A stretch of DNA of 64,000 nt from Flavobacterium reichenbachii (GCF_002217435.1 NZ_MUHF01000018.1:31074-95073), one strand, 5' to 3'. Shown: positions 52,362 to 60,765, counted from the stretch's first letter. Made by a program: numbers and translations. Notes: a model not told the origin generated them from the letters alone.

Positions 52362-53696
52362 TCAAGCCTCTGCTAACTTATTTAAAAATTCCAAACGAAC
52401 GCTTCCGTCTTCGTCTATTTTTGTCAGGTTAATTGCTTGTAAAGTATTTACCAATTCTGGATTCCAGGGCGTTTTTACTTTTACGTAATTTTCGGTAAAA
52501 CCGTGAATATATCCTTCTTTATTTTCACTTTCAAATAAAACCGTTCTGCTCGTTCCTAATTGACTTTCATAAAAAGCACGACGTTTTTTAACTGATAATC
52601 CACGTAACATCTTGCTTCGTTTTGCTCTTACATTTGCAGGAACAATTCCCGACATAGCTGCAGCTTCTGTATTATCTCTTTCTGAATACGTAAAAACGTG
52701 TAAATACGAAATGTCCATTTCGTTTAAGAAATGATACGTTTCTAAAAAGTGTTCGTCTGTTTCACCTGGAAAACCCACAATAACATCTACACCAATACAA
52801 GCATGAGGCATGACTTCACGAATTTTGTTTACGCGTTCTGTATACACTTCGCGCAAATAACGGCGTTTCATTAATTTTAAAATATCATTACTTCCAGATT
52901 GCAGCGGAATATGAAAATGAGGTACAAAAGTTCTGCTTTTTGAAACAAAATCTATAGTTTCATTTTTCAATAAATTGGGTTCAATAGATGAGATTCTCAA
53001 ACGTTCAATTCCTTCTACCTTGTCTAAAGCCTGAACTAAATCCAGAAAAGTATGTTCGTGTTTTTTATTGCCAAACTCCCCTTTTCCGTAATCTCCAATA
53101 TTTACTCCGGTTAATACGATTTCTCGAATATTCTGAGCAGAAATTTCTTTGGCATTCTGTAAAACATTTTCAAGGGCATCACTTCTTGAAATTCCTCTCG
53201 CTAACGGAATTGTACAATACGTACATTTATAATCGCAGCCGTCCTGAACTTTTAAAAAAGCACGTGTACGATCTCCGATTGAATAACTTCCCACATAAAA
53301 ATCAGCCTCAGCAATTTCGCACGAGTGAACTTCACCCATATCATTTTTGCTCAAGTCATTAATATAATCGGTAATTTTAAATTTTTCGGTCGCACCCAAA
53401 ACCAAATCAACACCGTCTACGGCTGCCAATTCTTCTGGTTTTAGTTGTGCATAACAGCCGACAGCTGCAACAAAAGCTTTTTCGTTAAGCTTCATTGCTT
53501 TTTTTACTACCTGCTTAAACTGCTTATCTGCATTTTCTGTTACAGAGCAAGTATTAATTACATAAATATCTGCTATTTCTTCAAAATCAACGCGGTCAAA
53601 ACCTTCGTCATTAAAATTTCTGGCGATTGTAGAAGTTTCTGAAAAATTCAGCTTACAACCCAGAGTATAAAAGGCAACTTTTTTTCTGTTTTCCAT
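52362..53696 (-). CDS. mtaB: tRNA t6A37 methylthiotransferase MtaB
   Basis: 444 residues. The N-terminal UPF0004 cluster ligands are Cys14 (TLGCKLNFSE), Cys50 (INTCSVTENA) and Cys81 (AVGCYAQ). The radical SAM cluster is Cys154-x3-Cys158-x2-Cys161 (CDYKCTYC). A C-terminal TRAM domain is present but short. MtaB turns t6A into ms2t6A at position 37 of tRNAs reading ANN codons. TLGCKLNFSE is typical of the MtaB subgroup rather than MiaB or RimO. A TAATTTTG box on the minus strand (53750-53743) is a promoter candidate. Confidence 0.94.
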   Translation of the reverse strand: MENRKKVAFYTLGCKLNFSETSTIARNFNDEGFDRVDFEEIADIYVINTCSVTENADKQFKQVVKKAMKLNEKAFVAAVGCYAQLKPEELAAVDGVDLVLGATEKFKITDYINDLSKNDMGEVHSCEIAEADFYVGSYSIGDRTRAFLKVQDGCDYKCTYCTIPLARGISRSDALENVLQNAKEISAQNIREIVLTGVNIGDYGKGEFGNKKHEHTFLDLVQALDKVEGIERLRISSIEPNLLKNETIDFVSKSRTFVPHFHIPLQSGSNDILKLMKRRYLREVYTERVNKIREVMPHACIGVDVIVGFPGETDEHFLETYHFLNEMDISYLHVFTYSERDNTEAAAMSGIVPANVRAKRSKMLRGLSVKKRRAFYESQLGTSRTVLFESENKEGYIHGFTENYVKVKTPWNPELVNTLQAINLTKIDEDGSVRLEFLNKLAEA

Positions 53697-53919
53697 AATG
53701 CATCTTAAATTAATGAAATCGTTGTCAAAAAATTTAAGGCTGCAAAATTACAAACAATTTTCTGCAAAAGAAAGCTATTAAGAGACTTCGCATTAATATT
53801 TTGAGCGGAATAAATTTTTTGTGCGGAAAAAAAAATTGTATTTTTAGCTAAAATTTAAACAACTTAATCATTTAAAGTTACATTTGAAAGCAATAGAATA
53901 AGAATAAATTGACAAAATA

Positions 53920-53948
53920 ATCGATTAAGTGCAAATTTCATCGATTAA
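53920..53948. promoter_or_regulatory. Direct repeats ATCGATTAA spaced 20 bp, upstream of a promoter
   Basis: ATCGATTAA at 53920-53928 and again at 53940-53948, start to start 20 bp, which puts both on the same side of the helix. They end 10 bp before the TTTG -33 element. This layout suits an activator such as a response regulator. Confidence 0.5.
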
Positions 53949-53957
53949 ATACGTTTT

Positions 53958-53990
53958 TTTGGAATTTAAATTGAAAAAAACTTACATTTA
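53958..53990 (+). promoter_or_regulatory. Promoter of the secreted protein gene at 54180
   Basis: TTTG (53958-53961), a 21-bp spacer, then TACATTTA (53983-53990; one mismatch). It leaves a leader of about 180 nt. Confidence 0.55.
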
Positions 53991-54179
53991 CCTTTGTTTA
54001 AATTCTTCAACAATAAATTCAGATTTTCAGAATTTTAGACAGCTTTGGTTAATTAAATAATAATTCGAACATAACAATTTTGAATTTTACTCGTTATGTT
54101 GTTGTTTTGTGTTACAAAATGAAATGGGAAAGCCGAAAACCAAAGAGAGTAGGCAAAATTATAATACAAATACCACTTT

Positions 54180-54698
54180 ATGAAAGCATTTTTACCCACA
54201 ATCTGCTTGATGTTCTTAACCATTTTTACTTCGCAAGCGCAGACTAATGCTCCAGCTACAAATCCATTTCCTTCTATCAGCACATTAACGAATTGGGCAA
54301 GTTTAAACTCGCAGCAGCAATTTGATGTTGCAATTCGTGCAGTTGGTTTTAAATTTGAAGTAAAGGAACCAAGCGAAGGATCTACTGCTTATACTTATAT
54401 TCGTAAAGTAACGGTAAATGAAGTAAATTATACTGATAGAATTGTATACAGAATTTCTAGTAATAATTCAGCTAGTATTATTTCTTTGGTAACAGCTTCT
54501 ACAGATTTAGTGAGCTTGTACACTCCTCAGTTGGCAACTTTCAAAAACAACAACTGTAAAACAGAAATGTCTAAAGATAAAAACACAACTTGCAGCTGTT
54601 ACGAAAGTGCAAATTTTGTAATTGATCTTTGCGACGAACGCGTAAAATTGACAATGGGTGACGGAAATAAATATTTTGTTTCTGTAGCTAAAAAATAA
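54180..54698 (+). CDS. Secreted protein of unknown function
   Basis: 172 residues with a signal peptide ending near TIFTSQAQ. The mature part begins with a proline-rich stretch (NAPATNPFPS), then LNSQQQFDVAIRAVGFKFEVKE and a mixed domain. It has four or five cysteines (NNNCKTEMS, NTTCSCYES, VIDLCDE), which may form disulfides in the periplasm. No family is recognised. It has its own long regulated-looking promoter region and is divergent from mtaB, so I read it as a single-gene unit. Confidence 0.68.
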   Translation: MKAFLPTICLMFLTIFTSQAQTNAPATNPFPSISTLTNWASLNSQQQFDVAIRAVGFKFEVKEPSEGSTAYTYIRKVTVNEVNYTDRIVYRISSNNSASIISLVTASTDLVSLYTPQLATFKNNNCKTEMSKDKNTTCSCYESANFVIDLCDERVKLTMGDGNKYFVSVAKK

Positions 54699-54788
54699 TA
54701 TTTCAAGATTTCCTTTCTTGAATAATCTGGGGTAATTTCCAAATCTTTATATTTCAACTTTTGGTTTATAAAGATTTGGATTTTATGT

Positions 54789-55319
54789 CTAGTATATATT
54801 TGGATTTTTGAGTTCGTACCAAACTTCCAATTCCTCTTCATATTCAAAAGAATTTATGTAGCGTAAACCGAGTTTTTCAAGAATTTTTCTTGAGTTTTCG
54901 TTTCCTTCATCTGCATAAGCATACAGTGCTTCAACTTTCATTTCATTAAAAGCATACGTTATAAAAGCTTTTCCGGCTTCAGTGGCATATCCTTTTCCCC
55001 AGTGTTTTTCGATAAAACGATATCCAATTTCATAGAAATTTTGATGATTATTGATTTCGTTCGAAATTAATTTTATTCCGGACCAGCCAATAAATTCATT
55101 CGTTTCTTTTAGAATAACGGCCCAGCGGCCAATTCCGTTTTTTTTATACTGCTCCTGGATTTTTTTAATCTGATCAAGGCTTTCATCAATATGTGTTAAA
55201 GGTTTTTTCCCCACAAAGCGATGTACGTTTGGGTTAGAATCCATTTCAAACATGCCGTCAACATCTGAAAGAAGCAGTTCTCTCAAAATCAATCGCTCCG
55301 TTTCTATTGATGTTTTCAT
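54789..55319 (-). CDS. GNAT family N-acetyltransferase (RimJ/RimL type)
   Basis: 176 residues. TERLILRELLLSDVDGMFEM at the N-terminus and the acetyl-CoA loop HWGKGYATEAGKAFITYAF are typical of the RimJ/RimL group, with ENSRKILEKLGLRYI near the C-terminus. Members acetylate ribosomal protein N-termini, amino acids or small molecules; the substrate here is unknown. It is separated by 6 bp from the HAD phosphatase gene upstream, so both are probably in one transcript. Confidence 0.9.
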   Translation of the reverse strand: MKTSIETERLILRELLLSDVDGMFEMDSNPNVHRFVGKKPLTHIDESLDQIKKIQEQYKKNGIGRWAVILKETNEFIGWSGIKLISNEINNHQNFYEIGYRFIEKHWGKGYATEAGKAFITYAFNEMKVEALYAYADEGNENSRKILEKLGLRYINSFEYEEELEVWYELKNPNIY

Positions 55320-55325
55320 AAAAGA

Positions 55326-56129
55326 TTAATTTAAAATATAACGCTGCACTACTTCGGCAACGCCATCATTATTATTTGAGGCTACAATAACATCTGCTCT
55401 ATCGCGCAGTTCTGGTGTCACATTGTCAACCCAAACACCCAATCCCGCATATTCTATCATTGTCAAGTCATTTCCAGCGTTTCCAACAGCAATAATCTCA
55501 CTCTGATGAATGTTTAACTTCGCCGCTAAAAGTTTTAAACTAGCAGCTTTATCAATTCCGTTTTGAGCAGCTTCCAGGAAAAAAGGTTTAGACATTGCAA
55601 TGCTCAAATGAGGCATCGCAACCTTTAAATCTTTTTCTACTTCTTTTAAATAAGCTGGATTTTCTAACAAAATGCATTTTACAGCTGGTTTATCAACCGC
55701 TTCTTTAAAATTTGGCACTTTACGATGTGTTAACCCTGTAATTTCTTTTTCGATTTCGATATATTCCGAATCGGTTTCGCTGATAATTTCTTCATTCAAA
55801 TACGTTATAATGTGCGTCTTCATCTTCACACTGTAATCGTACAATTCATGAATCTGCTCTACAGTAAGCTTTTGCTCAAACAGCACAAGATTATCTTTTA
55901 CAGTACTTATTATGGCTCCATTATAAGAAAGAATATAAGAATCATTCAGATCCAATTCTAATTCTTTAGCATATGCAGTCATGGCAGATGTTGGTCGTCC
56001 TGAAGCCAAAACCACGTAAACACCTTTGGCCTGGGCTTCTAAAATAACTTTTTTATTTAAATCTGAAATTTTATGATCATCCGTCAACAAGGTATCATCC
56101 ATGTCGAGTACCAGCATTTTATATTGCAT
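55326..56129 (-). CDS. Cof-type HAD-IIB family phosphatase
   Basis: 267 residues. Motif I is DMDDTLLTDDH (the catalytic Asp pair), motif II is in VVLASGRPTSA, motif III Lys is in the GIDKAASLKLLAAKL region, and motif IV is GNAGNDLTMIEYAG. The C2B cap lies between motifs II and III. These enzymes dephosphorylate sugar phosphates or flavin intermediates. The substrate is unknown. It begins a run of minus-strand genes with short gaps. Confidence 0.92.
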   Translation of the reverse strand: MQYKMLVLDMDDTLLTDDHKISDLNKKVILEAQAKGVYVVLASGRPTSAMTAYAKELELDLNDSYILSYNGAIISTVKDNLVLFEQKLTVEQIHELYDYSVKMKTHIITYLNEEIISETDSEYIEIEKEITGLTHRKVPNFKEAVDKPAVKCILLENPAYLKEVEKDLKVAMPHLSIAMSKPFFLEAAQNGIDKAASLKLLAAKLNIHQSEIIAVGNAGNDLTMIEYAGLGVWVDNVTPELRDRADVIVASNNNDGVAEVVQRYILN

Positions 56130-56159
56130 TATTGTGTGTTCTAATTTAAAGACCGAAAT

Positions 56160-56378
56160 TTATATGCTCATTCTAAAATCCTCAATAACTGGATTTGCTT
56201 TTGCAAAATCTGTTTCCTGAATAAAAACCTCAACAGCCAAATCTGTCTGTCCAAAACCACCCAGTCTCGCTGATTGGATATTATCTTTTTTAACCGTTTC
56301 TACTCCTGCTTCTTGTAATCTTTCCTGCAAAGCAATTGCTAAAATTTCACTTCCCGAAAATACCTTCATTAATCCCAT
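56160..56378 (-). CDS. DUF2007 protein (putative signal-transducing protein)
   Basis: 72 residues. KVFSGSEILAIALQERLQEAGV, then GQTDLAVEVFIQETDFAKA, match DUF2007, a small ferredoxin-like beta-alpha-beta fold. The family is sometimes labelled signal transducing on structural grounds only. It is cytoplasmic, with no cysteine. It lies between the hydrolase and phosphatase genes in one direction, with a 30-bp gap on each side. Confidence 0.85.
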   Translation of the reverse strand: MGLMKVFSGSEILAIALQERLQEAGVETVKKDNIQSARLGGFGQTDLAVEVFIQETDFAKANPVIEDFRMSI

Positions 56379-56404
56379 AACATTTATTGTTTTATTATTA
56401 TTCT

Positions 56405-57220
56405 TTATTCTAATATTGTTTTTAACCGGTCTTGGAATTCTTCATTCTCATTCATTCCAATATGGTCCTGACCTTTCAACGCATAAAAATGCCCTTTAAA
56501 ATCGAGTAATTTATTTAATCGGACCGAATTCGAGCACGATATTAATTGATCATCTACACCGTGAAAAATATAAATTGGTGCTTTTACTTTTGTAATATAT
56601 CTAAAAGTTTCGAGATGAAACTTTTTCATGAAATTGGGAAAGAATGGCACTCTGCTGCCCGATAATTCTGTAAAACTAAAATAGGGCGACTGCAGCAACA
56701 GCGCTTTAGGCTTATTTTCAGAAGCCAATAAAGCAGCCAATCCCGAACCGATAGAATAACCCGCAATGATTATTTTATTTTCAGGATATCTTATACTTAA
56801 TGTTTTATAAGCTGTGGCAACATCTTTGTTTAATTGATCTTCATTTTCAATTTCACCTTCACTTTTTCCAAAGCCTCTGTAATCCAAAATGAAAATATCA
56901 TATCCCAGATTGGTGTATATTTTTGAAATTTTACCCCAAGTATCTAGAGTTCCTGCATTACCGTGAAGATAAAAAACCAAACCTTTAGAATTTTCTGCTT
57001 TAAACAGTAATCCGTTTAGGTTTACTCCATCATAAGATTTAATGTTTAATTCTTCAAATTTGGATTCATAAACAAATTGATGATCTTTTGGAAGCGCCGT
57101 ACTTTGAAAAATCATTCCAACCTGATTAAAATAAACATAGGAAATAAGCAGCACATAAATAACAACAAAAAAAGCTAAAAGTACGATTGTCAAAAATTTA
57201 AGTGTTTTAAATATTTCCAT
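56405..57220 (-). CDS. Alpha/beta hydrolase (BEM46-like), membrane-anchored
   Basis: 271 residues. An N-terminal membrane segment (FLTIVLLAFFVVIYVLLISYVYF) anchors a periplasm-facing catalytic domain. The oxyanion region is FYLHGNAGT, the nucleophile elbow GYSIGSGLA, the catalytic Asp probably in FHGVDDQL and His in GQDHIGM. The order and spacing match BEM46/ABHD13-type serine hydrolases. Substrate unknown. Confidence 0.88.
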   Translation of the reverse strand: MEIFKTLKFLTIVLLAFFVVIYVLLISYVYFNQVGMIFQSTALPKDHQFVYESKFEELNIKSYDGVNLNGLLFKAENSKGLVFYLHGNAGTLDTWGKISKIYTNLGYDIFILDYRGFGKSEGEIENEDQLNKDVATAYKTLSIRYPENKIIIAGYSIGSGLAALLASENKPKALLLQSPYFSFTELSGSRVPFFPNFMKKFHLETFRYITKVKAPIYIFHGVDDQLISCSNSVRLNKLLDFKGHFYALKGQDHIGMNENEEFQDRLKTILE

Positions 57221-57241
57221 GCAAATTTTACAATTATAGTT

Positions 57242-57904
57242 TTATTCCTCTTCGATTTGGTCTTCTTCTTCATCAAGTTCGTCTTCTCCATCTTCGTCCA
57301 TATCAAAAAGATAAGGCTCCAACAACATTTTGTCTGCCAAAATTTCGATACGCTCTGTTAATTGCTCGGCAAAAATAATTCGCTGCACTTTGGCAATACT
57401 GTTAGAAATACGCATTATTTTGGTTTCGTGGCGTAATTTTAAGATAGGATCTGCATCATCTAGGATAAACATTTTTAGACGGTTTACATTGTATCCAGCA
57501 GTACTAAACATATCATTTAGTTTTGTTGCTGTCCCAATTAAAACATCTATTCCTGTAGAAATATAGTTTTTATCGTAATCCATATCGCCTTTTTCATGAA
57601 CACCGTAAATTTCCAGATTGGTATATTTTCCGTATTTCGCAAAAAGCTCTACCATCTCCAATACTTTAGGTTTATCTTCTACAATAATTAAAGCACGCGG
57701 AGATTCCTCTGTCTGACCCGCCAGCTGCTGAATTACATTTAATACAATTGTAGTCGTTTTTCCGCTTCCTTCCGGAGAGAGAATAATGCAGTCTGAACCG
57801 CTTTTTATAGTCGAAAAAGTTTCAAGCTGCAATGCATTTGCCTCTGTAAGACCATTTTCTATTAAAGCGTCTTGCAGCTTCTCGTTTATTTTTTTTAGTT
57901 TCAT
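57242..57904 (-). CDS. DEAD-box helicase-like protein with only the N-terminal RecA domain
   Basis: 220 residues, about half a DEAD-box helicase. The Q-motif region is LQLETFSTIKSGSD, Walker A is SPEGSGKT (43-50), and motif Ib is like GTATKLNDM. Motif II reads DDAD (149-152) where DEAD is expected. The usual SAT of motif III is FAEQLT. No helicase C-terminal domain follows; the gene instead ends in an acidic tail (DEDGEDELDEEEDQIEEE). It may bind ATP or RNA but should not unwind by itself. The reading frame is clean, so it is not an obvious pseudogene. Confidence 0.82.
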   Translation of the reverse strand: MKLKKINEKLQDALIENGLTEANALQLETFSTIKSGSDCIILSPEGSGKTTTIVLNVIQQLAGQTEESPRALIIVEDKPKVLEMVELFAKYGKYTNLEIYGVHEKGDMDYDKNYISTGIDVLIGTATKLNDMFSTAGYNVNRLKMFILDDADPILKLRHETKIMRISNSIAKVQRIIFAEQLTERIEILADKMLLEPYLFDMDEDGEDELDEEEDQIEEE

Positions 57905-57913
57905 CTTTTTTAT

Positions 57914-57987
57914 GCTTTAAGCTTTAAGCATTAAGCTATAAGCTAAAATAATTTATTTTTAAAAAGCTAAAGCCTAAAGCTTAAAGC
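57914..57987. repeat. Word-repeat stem-loop element (GCTTTAAGC type)
   Basis: GCTTTAAGCTTTAAGC (57914-57929) and further TTAAGC words fold onto GCTAAAGCCTAAAGCTTAAAGC (two words, 57966-57987). It fills the gap between the sigma-54 regulator-like gene and the helicase-like gene. Confidence 0.75.
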
Positions 57988-58003
57988 CTATTGCGCAAAG
58001 CAT

Positions 58004-59167
58004 CTATTTGCTTGCAAACATTTTCACATCTGTTTCTGAGATTTCATTTCCTCCTAAGATAATTAATCTCTCTACTACATTTCGAAGTTCACGAATATTT
58101 CCGGTCCAATCGTATTCCTGCAATAATTTTATGGCTTGCGCCGAAAATGCTTTAACGGCATTCCCTTGTTCTGATGCAATTTTTTCTGTAAAATGAGTTA
58201 TTAAAGCCGGAATATCGTCACGTCTTTCGTTTAATGGCGGTACTTTAATTAAAATAACTGCCAATCTATGATATAAATCTTCACGGAAACGGCCTTCTGC
58301 AATTTCTATTTTCAAGTCTTTGTTGGTTGCTGCTACAACGCGAACATCAACTTTTATATCTTTTTCTGCTCCAACTCTTGTAATCATGCTTTCCTGCAAA
58401 GCACGCAATACTTTGGCTTGCGCCGAAAGACTCATGTCTCCGATTTCATCTAAGAAAATAGTCCCTTTATCTGCTGCTTCAAATTTTCCTGCACGGTCTT
58501 TTACAGCAGAAGTAAAGGCGCCTTTTACATGTCCGAACAATTCACTTTCGATCAATTCACTTGGAATAGCGGCACAGTTTACTTCAATTAAAGGAAAATT
58601 AGAACGTTCGCTTTTTTCATGCAATTGATGTGCTACCAATTCTTTTCCTGTTCCGTTTGGACCTGTAATCAAAACTCGGGCCTCGGTTTGAGCTACTTTA
58701 TCAATCATTACTTTAATATGATTGATGGCTTCGCTCTCTCCTACCATTTCGTAATTTTTGCTGACTTTTTTCTTTAGAATTTTATTCTCAACAACCAATT
58801 GCTTTTTATCCAAAGCATTACGAACTGTGTTCAACAAACGATTCAAATCTGGTGGTTTCGAGATATAATCAAAAGCTCCCAGACGCATCGTATGAATCGC
58901 TGTTTCCATATCGCCATGACCCGAGATCATAACCATCGGAATTTCAGGTTTTATTTTTTTTGCCTCTTCTAAAACCTCAACTCCATCCATTTTTGGCATT
59001 TTGATATCACACAAAACCAAATCGTAATCGTTGTTTTTTATTTTTTCAAGACCCACAGCTCCATCTTCTGCTTCATCTACTTGATACGAATCATTTTCTT
59101 CTGATAAAATTTTCACCAAAACTCTTCTGATCGCTGCTTCGTCTTCTATAATTAGTATTTTACTCAT
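58004..59167 (-). CDS. NtrC-like sigma-54-activator response regulator lacking the DNA-binding domain
   Basis: 387 residues from ATG at 59167; the frame continues to 59227, but that part lies in a word-repeat element. The receiver domain is residues 1-120, with Asp54 in VLCDIKMPKMDG as phospho-acceptor. The AAA+ domain has Walker A GPNGTGKE (169-176), the sigma-54-contact loop GAFTSA (216-221) and Walker B GTIFLDEIGD. The protein stops at ..ETDVKMFASK, just after the AAA+ lid, with no Fis-type helix-turn-helix. It may activate sigma-54 promoters from solution or act with another DNA-binding partner. No histidine kinase is adjacent. Confidence 0.9.
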   Translation of the reverse strand: MSKILIIEDEAAIRRVLVKILSEENDSYQVDEAEDGAVGLEKIKNNDYDLVLCDIKMPKMDGVEVLEEAKKIKPEIPMVMISGHGDMETAIHTMRLGAFDYISKPPDLNRLLNTVRNALDKKQLVVENKILKKKVSKNYEMVGESEAINHIKVMIDKVAQTEARVLITGPNGTGKELVAHQLHEKSERSNFPLIEVNCAAIPSELIESELFGHVKGAFTSAVKDRAGKFEAADKGTIFLDEIGDMSLSAQAKVLRALQESMITRVGAEKDIKVDVRVVAATNKDLKIEIAEGRFREDLYHRLAVILIKVPPLNERRDDIPALITHFTEKIASEQGNAVKAFSAQAIKLLQEYDWTGNIRELRNVVERLIILGGNEISETDVKMFASK

Positions 59168-59174
59168 TCTTTTT

Positions 59175-59337
59175 AAAGGTTCAAAGTTGCAAAGGTTCAG
59201 AGGCACAAAGCTTAAAATCTTTGTCACTTTTCGTTTGCAATATTTGTTATTATTTTTTATACTATTTTGGGAAGATTTTAAAGTTATTTCAGACTACAAA
59301 GAAAAACCTTTGCAGCTTTGCACCTCTGAACCTTTGC
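59175..59337. repeat. Word-repeat stem-loop element (CAAAGGTTCAGAGG type, copy 2)
   Basis: Arms 59189-59211 and 59315-59337 pair at 21 of 23 positions around a 103-nt loop. The core CAAAGGTTCAGAGGnACAAAG is shared with the element at 35309-35482 (20 of 21). It lies between the ABC permease gene and the sigma-54 regulator gene. Confidence 0.85.
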
Positions 59338-59348
59338 CACTATACAAA

Positions 59349-60665
59349 CTAATATTTAAGCCACTTATACAATTCTTTCCAGGTCGGTTTTTTGCCATAC
59401 ATTAAAATTCCTACGCGGTAAATTTTTGCTGCAAACCAAACGACAATGAAAAAAGTAGCAAACAATAATGATACCGAAATTGCGATTTGCCACCACGGTA
59501 CTCCAAACGGAATACGCATTAACATGACTATAGGCGATGTAAGCGGAATCATCGAAAACAAAACAGCAACAGTTCCGTGTGGATCATTTACAACCGTAAA
59601 AAAACCAATGTAAACGCTCAAAATAAGCGGCATAATAATAGGCAGAAGAAATTGCTGCGAATCGGTTTGGTTATCAACTGCTGCACCAATTGCTGCGTAG
59701 AAAGAGCTATACAAAAAATAACCTCCAACAAAATACACAACAAAACCAATTATAATACTTGCAATAGGAAGATTCCATAATTCTGCAATATACATTTGAG
59801 CAGTGCCTGATAATTCGTGTTGTGCAGACTGCATCATTTCTGGGGAAATTCTGGCTGTTGGACTAACATCTACTCCAAAAAATGCCGAAGCAGCAAACAT
59901 TAAACTCAAACCAATTATTGCCCAGATTGTAAACTGCAATAATCCTGCAAGTGAAGTCCCGACAATTTTACCTATCATTAATTGAAAAGGTTTTACCGAC
60001 GAAATTATAATTTCAATAATTCTATTGGTTTTTTCTTCGATTACGCTTCTCATTACCATGTTTCCATAAATGATAATAAACATCATAATCAGATATCCAA
60101 ATGCGCCGCCGATTCCAATTTTTATTTCGTTTAGACCCTTCAGACTTTCTTCACCCGATGCTTTTGCCAAATGAATATTCACTGCTGCCTGAGCTTTCTG
60201 AATTGCCAAAGTGTCCAGTTTAGCTTTTTCGAGATTGATTTTAGTAATCTTTGACGCTATAACATCTTGTGTGTTTTCGATAAACGAAATACTAGGACTA
60301 TTGTTTGAAATAAAATCAATTTTTGATTCTAAATCTTTCTCATTGTTTGTTTTTGGAATTACCAATAATCCGCTGAAATTTTCTTTTGCAATACTGTCTT
60401 TTAAGGCTGCAATATTAATTTCAGATAAATTAATATATTTATATTCTGCGTCTTTTTTATTCTGTTTTACAAAATCATCAGCAAACAAACCTGTCTCATC
60501 ATGTATAGCAATTCGTTTGGTTTCTGCTTTCATTGAACTCAAATAACCAATAAATCCAGCTACCGCAACAAACAATAATGGACTTAAAAAAGTCATAACA
60601 ACAAAAGACTTATTGCGGACTTTTGCTATAAATTCTCTTTTTATAATTAATGAAATTATACTCAT
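59349..60665 (-). CDS. ABC-2 type permease (NatB-like)
   Basis: 438 residues. The first membrane segment (FVVMTFLSPLLFVAVAGFIGY) is followed by a periplasmic domain of about 150 residues. Five further segments lie in the C-terminal half (FGYLIMMFIIIYGNMVMRSV, VGTSLAGLLQFTIWAIIGLSL, IIIGFVVYFVGGYFLYSSF). VIEEKTNRIIEIIISSVKP is the ABC-2 coupling region. The ATPase gene lies directly upstream with a word-repeat element between. The pair resembles sodium or drug exporters; the substrate is not known. Confidence 0.9.
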   Translation of the reverse strand: MSIISLIIKREFIAKVRNKSFVVMTFLSPLLFVAVAGFIGYLSSMKAETKRIAIHDETGLFADDFVKQNKKDAEYKYINLSEINIAALKDSIAKENFSGLLVIPKTNNEKDLESKIDFISNNSPSISFIENTQDVIASKITKINLEKAKLDTLAIQKAQAAVNIHLAKASGEESLKGLNEIKIGIGGAFGYLIMMFIIIYGNMVMRSVIEEKTNRIIEIIISSVKPFQLMIGKIVGTSLAGLLQFTIWAIIGLSLMFAASAFFGVDVSPTARISPEMMQSAQHELSGTAQMYIAELWNLPIASIIIGFVVYFVGGYFLYSSFYAAIGAAVDNQTDSQQFLLPIIMPLILSVYIGFFTVVNDPHGTVAVLFSMIPLTSPIVMLMRIPFGVPWWQIAISVSLLFATFFIVVWFAAKIYRVGILMYGKKPTWKELYKWLKY

Positions 60666-60677
60666 TTTTTAGATTAG

Positions 60678-60765
60678 TTAGATTTTTTAGACTTCTTAGA
60701 TTGTTAGATTTTTTAGATTTCCAGATTTAATCTCAAAATCAAAGAAGTCTAACGATCTAAAGATC
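60678..60765. repeat. Word-repeat stem-loop element (TTAGATT type)
   Basis: TTAGATT and TTAGACTTCTTAG words on the left (60670-60720) fold onto AAGAAGTCTAACGATCTAAAGATCT on the right as two words (60743-60765). The best core is TTAGACTTCTT with AAGAAGTCTAA. It sits inside the NatAB-like gene pair. Confidence 0.65.

Larger units (their letters stand above)
53697..54179. other. 483-bp intergenic region with promoter and repeats
   Basis: Contains a possible mtaB promoter (53743-53750), a direct repeat of GCGGAA words (about 53800-53828), the paired ATCGATTAA sites (53920-53948), a promoter for the next gene (53958-53990) and an 8-bp hairpin AACATAAC/GTTATGTT (54068-54100) in the leader. No ORF is supported. 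Confidence 0.6.

Noticed and set aside
53797..53830. GCGGAA direct repeats upstream of mtaB as a CRISPR- or iteron-like array
   Set aside because: Only two copies, with no regular spacer length and no cas or replication gene nearby.
58320..58628. Plus-strand ORF of 102 codons inside the NtrC-like gene
   Set aside because: It is a shadow of the AAA+ coding sequence, whose motifs are intact on the other strand.
59168..59227. In-frame N-terminal extension of the NtrC-like regulator by 20 residues
   Set aside because: The extension falls within the word-repeat element, and the receiver domain starts normally with MSKILIIEDE at 59167.
60211..60546. Plus-strand ORF of 111 codons inside the ABC permease gene
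   Set aside because: It is antisense to a well-supported permease. Hydrophobic stretches arise from the complementary membrane codons.
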